DNA of 32,537 nucleotides from Peptococcaceae bacterium 1109 (lineage in GTDB: Bacteria; Bacillota; Limnochordia; Darwinibacteriales; Darwinibacteriaceae): NCBI GenBank assembly GCA_001028815.1, contig LDJB01000008.1:1-32537 (forward strand). The letters run 5' to 3'. Numbering within the stretch: position 1 is the stretch's first letter; every line of letters begins with the position of its first letter. The position numbers and the translations under genes were made by a program. Positions 31,630 through 32,537 of this stretch are shown here, piece after piece. Below the pieces are notes generated by a model that made no database searches, had not been told where the DNA came from, and saw only the letters and a list, made by a program, of their open reading frames with translations.

Positions 31630-32409
31630 ATGAAAAGAATCACAGCCCTCGGCCTCGTTCTCGCACTTACTCTGGGAATCGTTGGTACCGCGGCCGCAGC
31701 AAGTTTCGATGCCAGCAAACTGATTAACTGGTACGTTGGCGAGCAGAAGTTCCAGACCGTGAAGAACGGCGCCTGGTCTCAAGACCCTGCCGACCGTCCC
31801 ACCGATGAAGAGCTGACCGAGATGCTCACCATGGCTAACACCATGCAGAGTGCCGTTCACTGGACCCCCTGGTACTTCATCGTCGTTAAGGACGTTGAAG
31901 AACAGAGAAAGATCATCGGTGACCGTTGGGGAGCCCCCGAAGATATGGCCACCGAAGGCACCGTAACCGTTCTGGTTCTGGCTGACCAGATCATAACCGA
32001 AGAAGAAGGCCATGTGTCCCCTTACGAGGGTTACTACATGAACACTCCCAAGTATGCCTACTTTGACACCGGTGCAGCCTGCGCCTTGCTGCAAGTAGCG
32101 GCCTCTTCTCTCGGCTATGGCACCCACTACTTTGGCACCATCAACGGCGAGTACGCCCCCTTTGATGTAGCCGATGGGCAGTATCAGTCCATGAGCCGCT
32201 ATGTATCTGATGAAGATATGCGCGGCTGGGGCTACATGGCTGGCGCGTACGGCGAAGAGCTGAACCCCGACTATATTTACCCTGTCAAAGGCAACTGCGT
32301 GTTTGTAGCTGCCATCGTCATCGGTAAGCCCGCCGCAGAAACAGAAGTGGATGTCATCACCTGGGCTACCAACAGAGCACGTCCTCAGAACTGGACCTTC
32401 TGGGACTAA
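31630..32409 (+). CDS. exported nitroreductase-family flavoprotein
   Basis: A 259-residue protein with a clear Sec signal peptide (MKRITALGLVLALTLGIVGT then AAAA, mature from about residue 25). The rest matches the nitroreductase fold: PTDEELTEMLTMANTMQSAV with HWTPWYFIVVKD near the N-terminus, the central VTVLVLADQ, and DTGAACALLQVAASSLGYGT, the usual dimer-interface helix. These enzymes bind FMN and normally use cytoplasmic NAD(P)H, so export is unusual and implies another electron donor. The ribosome-binding site is AGGAGGAA. It is transcribed alone, right after the secreted FMN-binding protein. The family's usual N-terminal RRS/RRxR motif is replaced by a divergent segment, so it may not be a classical enzyme. 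Confidence 0.88.
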   Translation: MKRITALGLVLALTLGIVGTAAAASFDASKLINWYVGEQKFQTVKNGAWSQDPADRPTDEELTEMLTMANTMQSAVHWTPWYFIVVKDVEEQRKIIGDRWGAPEDMATEGTVTVLVLADQIITEEEGHVSPYEGYYMNTPKYAYFDTGAACALLQVAASSLGYGTHYFGTINGEYAPFDVADGQYQSMSRYVSDEDMRGWGYMAGAYGEELNPDYIYPVKGNCVFVAAIVIGKPAAETEVDVITWATNRARPQNWTFWD

Positions 32410-32444
32410 GCAGTAACGAATAAGCATACAACACTCGCTCCTAC

Positions 32445-32477
32445 GAGGGGCTGTCAGCCTAGTGCTGACAGCCCCTC
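32445..32477 (+). terminator. first of two tandem hairpins after the nitroreductase
   Basis: A perfect 14-bp stem, GAGGGGCTGTCAGC with GCTGACAGCCCCTC, around a 5-base loop. No T tract follows, so it may act together with the next hairpin. Confidence 0.7.
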
Positions 32478-32486
32478 GGGCTATCG

Positions 32487-32527
32487 AAAAGTCCCGGTCT
32501 AGGTGTCTAACCCTAGCTGGGACTTTT
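32487..32527 (+). terminator. second tandem terminator hairpin
   Basis: AAAAGTCCC (32487-32495) pairs with GGGACTTTT (32519-32527), with an inner CTAGG/CCTAG stem. It ends in TTTT at the window's right edge. Confidence 0.75.
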
Positions 32528-32537
32528 GGTTCTTCGG

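Noticed and set aside
31603-32427. A 274-codon minus-strand frame opposite the nitroreductase gene
   Set aside because: The plus-strand gene has a promoter, ribosome-binding site, signal peptide and family motifs. The antisense frame has none and results from GC-rich third codon positions.
1-32537. CRISPR array, tRNA, rRNA, or complete insertion sequence
   Set aside because: No regularly spaced direct repeats, no cloverleaf or rRNA-like stretch, and no intact transposase with terminal inverted repeats were seen. The only regular repeats are the LRR codons.

Overview
The window looks like a piece of a Gram-positive-type, probably anaerobic Bacillota chromosome (Clostridia- or Limnochordia-like). 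This is inferred from style, not from a marker gene: strong AGGAGG ribosome-binding sites, frequent TTG and GTG starts, Sec and lipoprotein signal peptides, and two sugar ABC importers with no ATPase subunit of their own. No rRNA, tRNA, CRISPR array or intact insertion sequence was found.

Layout. (1) 1-6139: the last codons of a plus-strand gene, a shared terminator, then a minus-strand operon of LacI regulator, sugar-binding protein, two permeases and a GH2 glycosidase. (2) 6140-8142: a LacI-type operator region, a frameshifted stub of a gene divergent from lacI, and a MATE efflux protein. (3) 8143-13865: a second minus-strand sugar operon of RpiR regulator, lipoprotein binding protein, two permeases, a TIM-barrel isomerase/epimerase and a PHP-domain phosphoesterase, closed by a strong terminator. 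(4) 14.1-21.1 kb: small or unknown genes mixed with decay. It holds a zinc-ribbon membrane protein, a 25-residue lysine-rich peptide, a GH20 hexosaminidase without its 5' half, an LRR lipoprotein gene broken by a stop and a frameshift, and small membrane proteins. (5) 21.1-25.8 kb: a minus-strand cluster of GH29 alpha-L-fucosidase, an unidentified 319-residue protein, a PfkB-type sugar kinase and a HAD phosphatase, with a truncated YdcF fragment upstream. (6) 26.1-30.4 kb: small unknown genes, a flavin reductase-like protein, and a UvrD/Rep helicase carrying a DEDDh exonuclease inside its 2B region. (7) 30.8-32.5 kb: two plus-strand secreted flavoprotein genes (a tandem FMN-binding-domain protein and an exported nitroreductase), each with its own promoter and terminator.

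How it fits together. The first half and the fucosidase cluster describe a scavenger of plant or host glycans: oligosaccharides are imported, cleaved inside the cell (GH2, GH29; once GH20) and fed to kinases, isomerases and phosphatases. The right end points to extracytoplasmic flavin redox chemistry. The best candidates for something undescribed are the 319-residue protein with its kinase and phosphatase, the helicase with a nested exonuclease, and the secreted flavoprotein pair. The 16-20 kb block is a clear example of accessory genes decaying.
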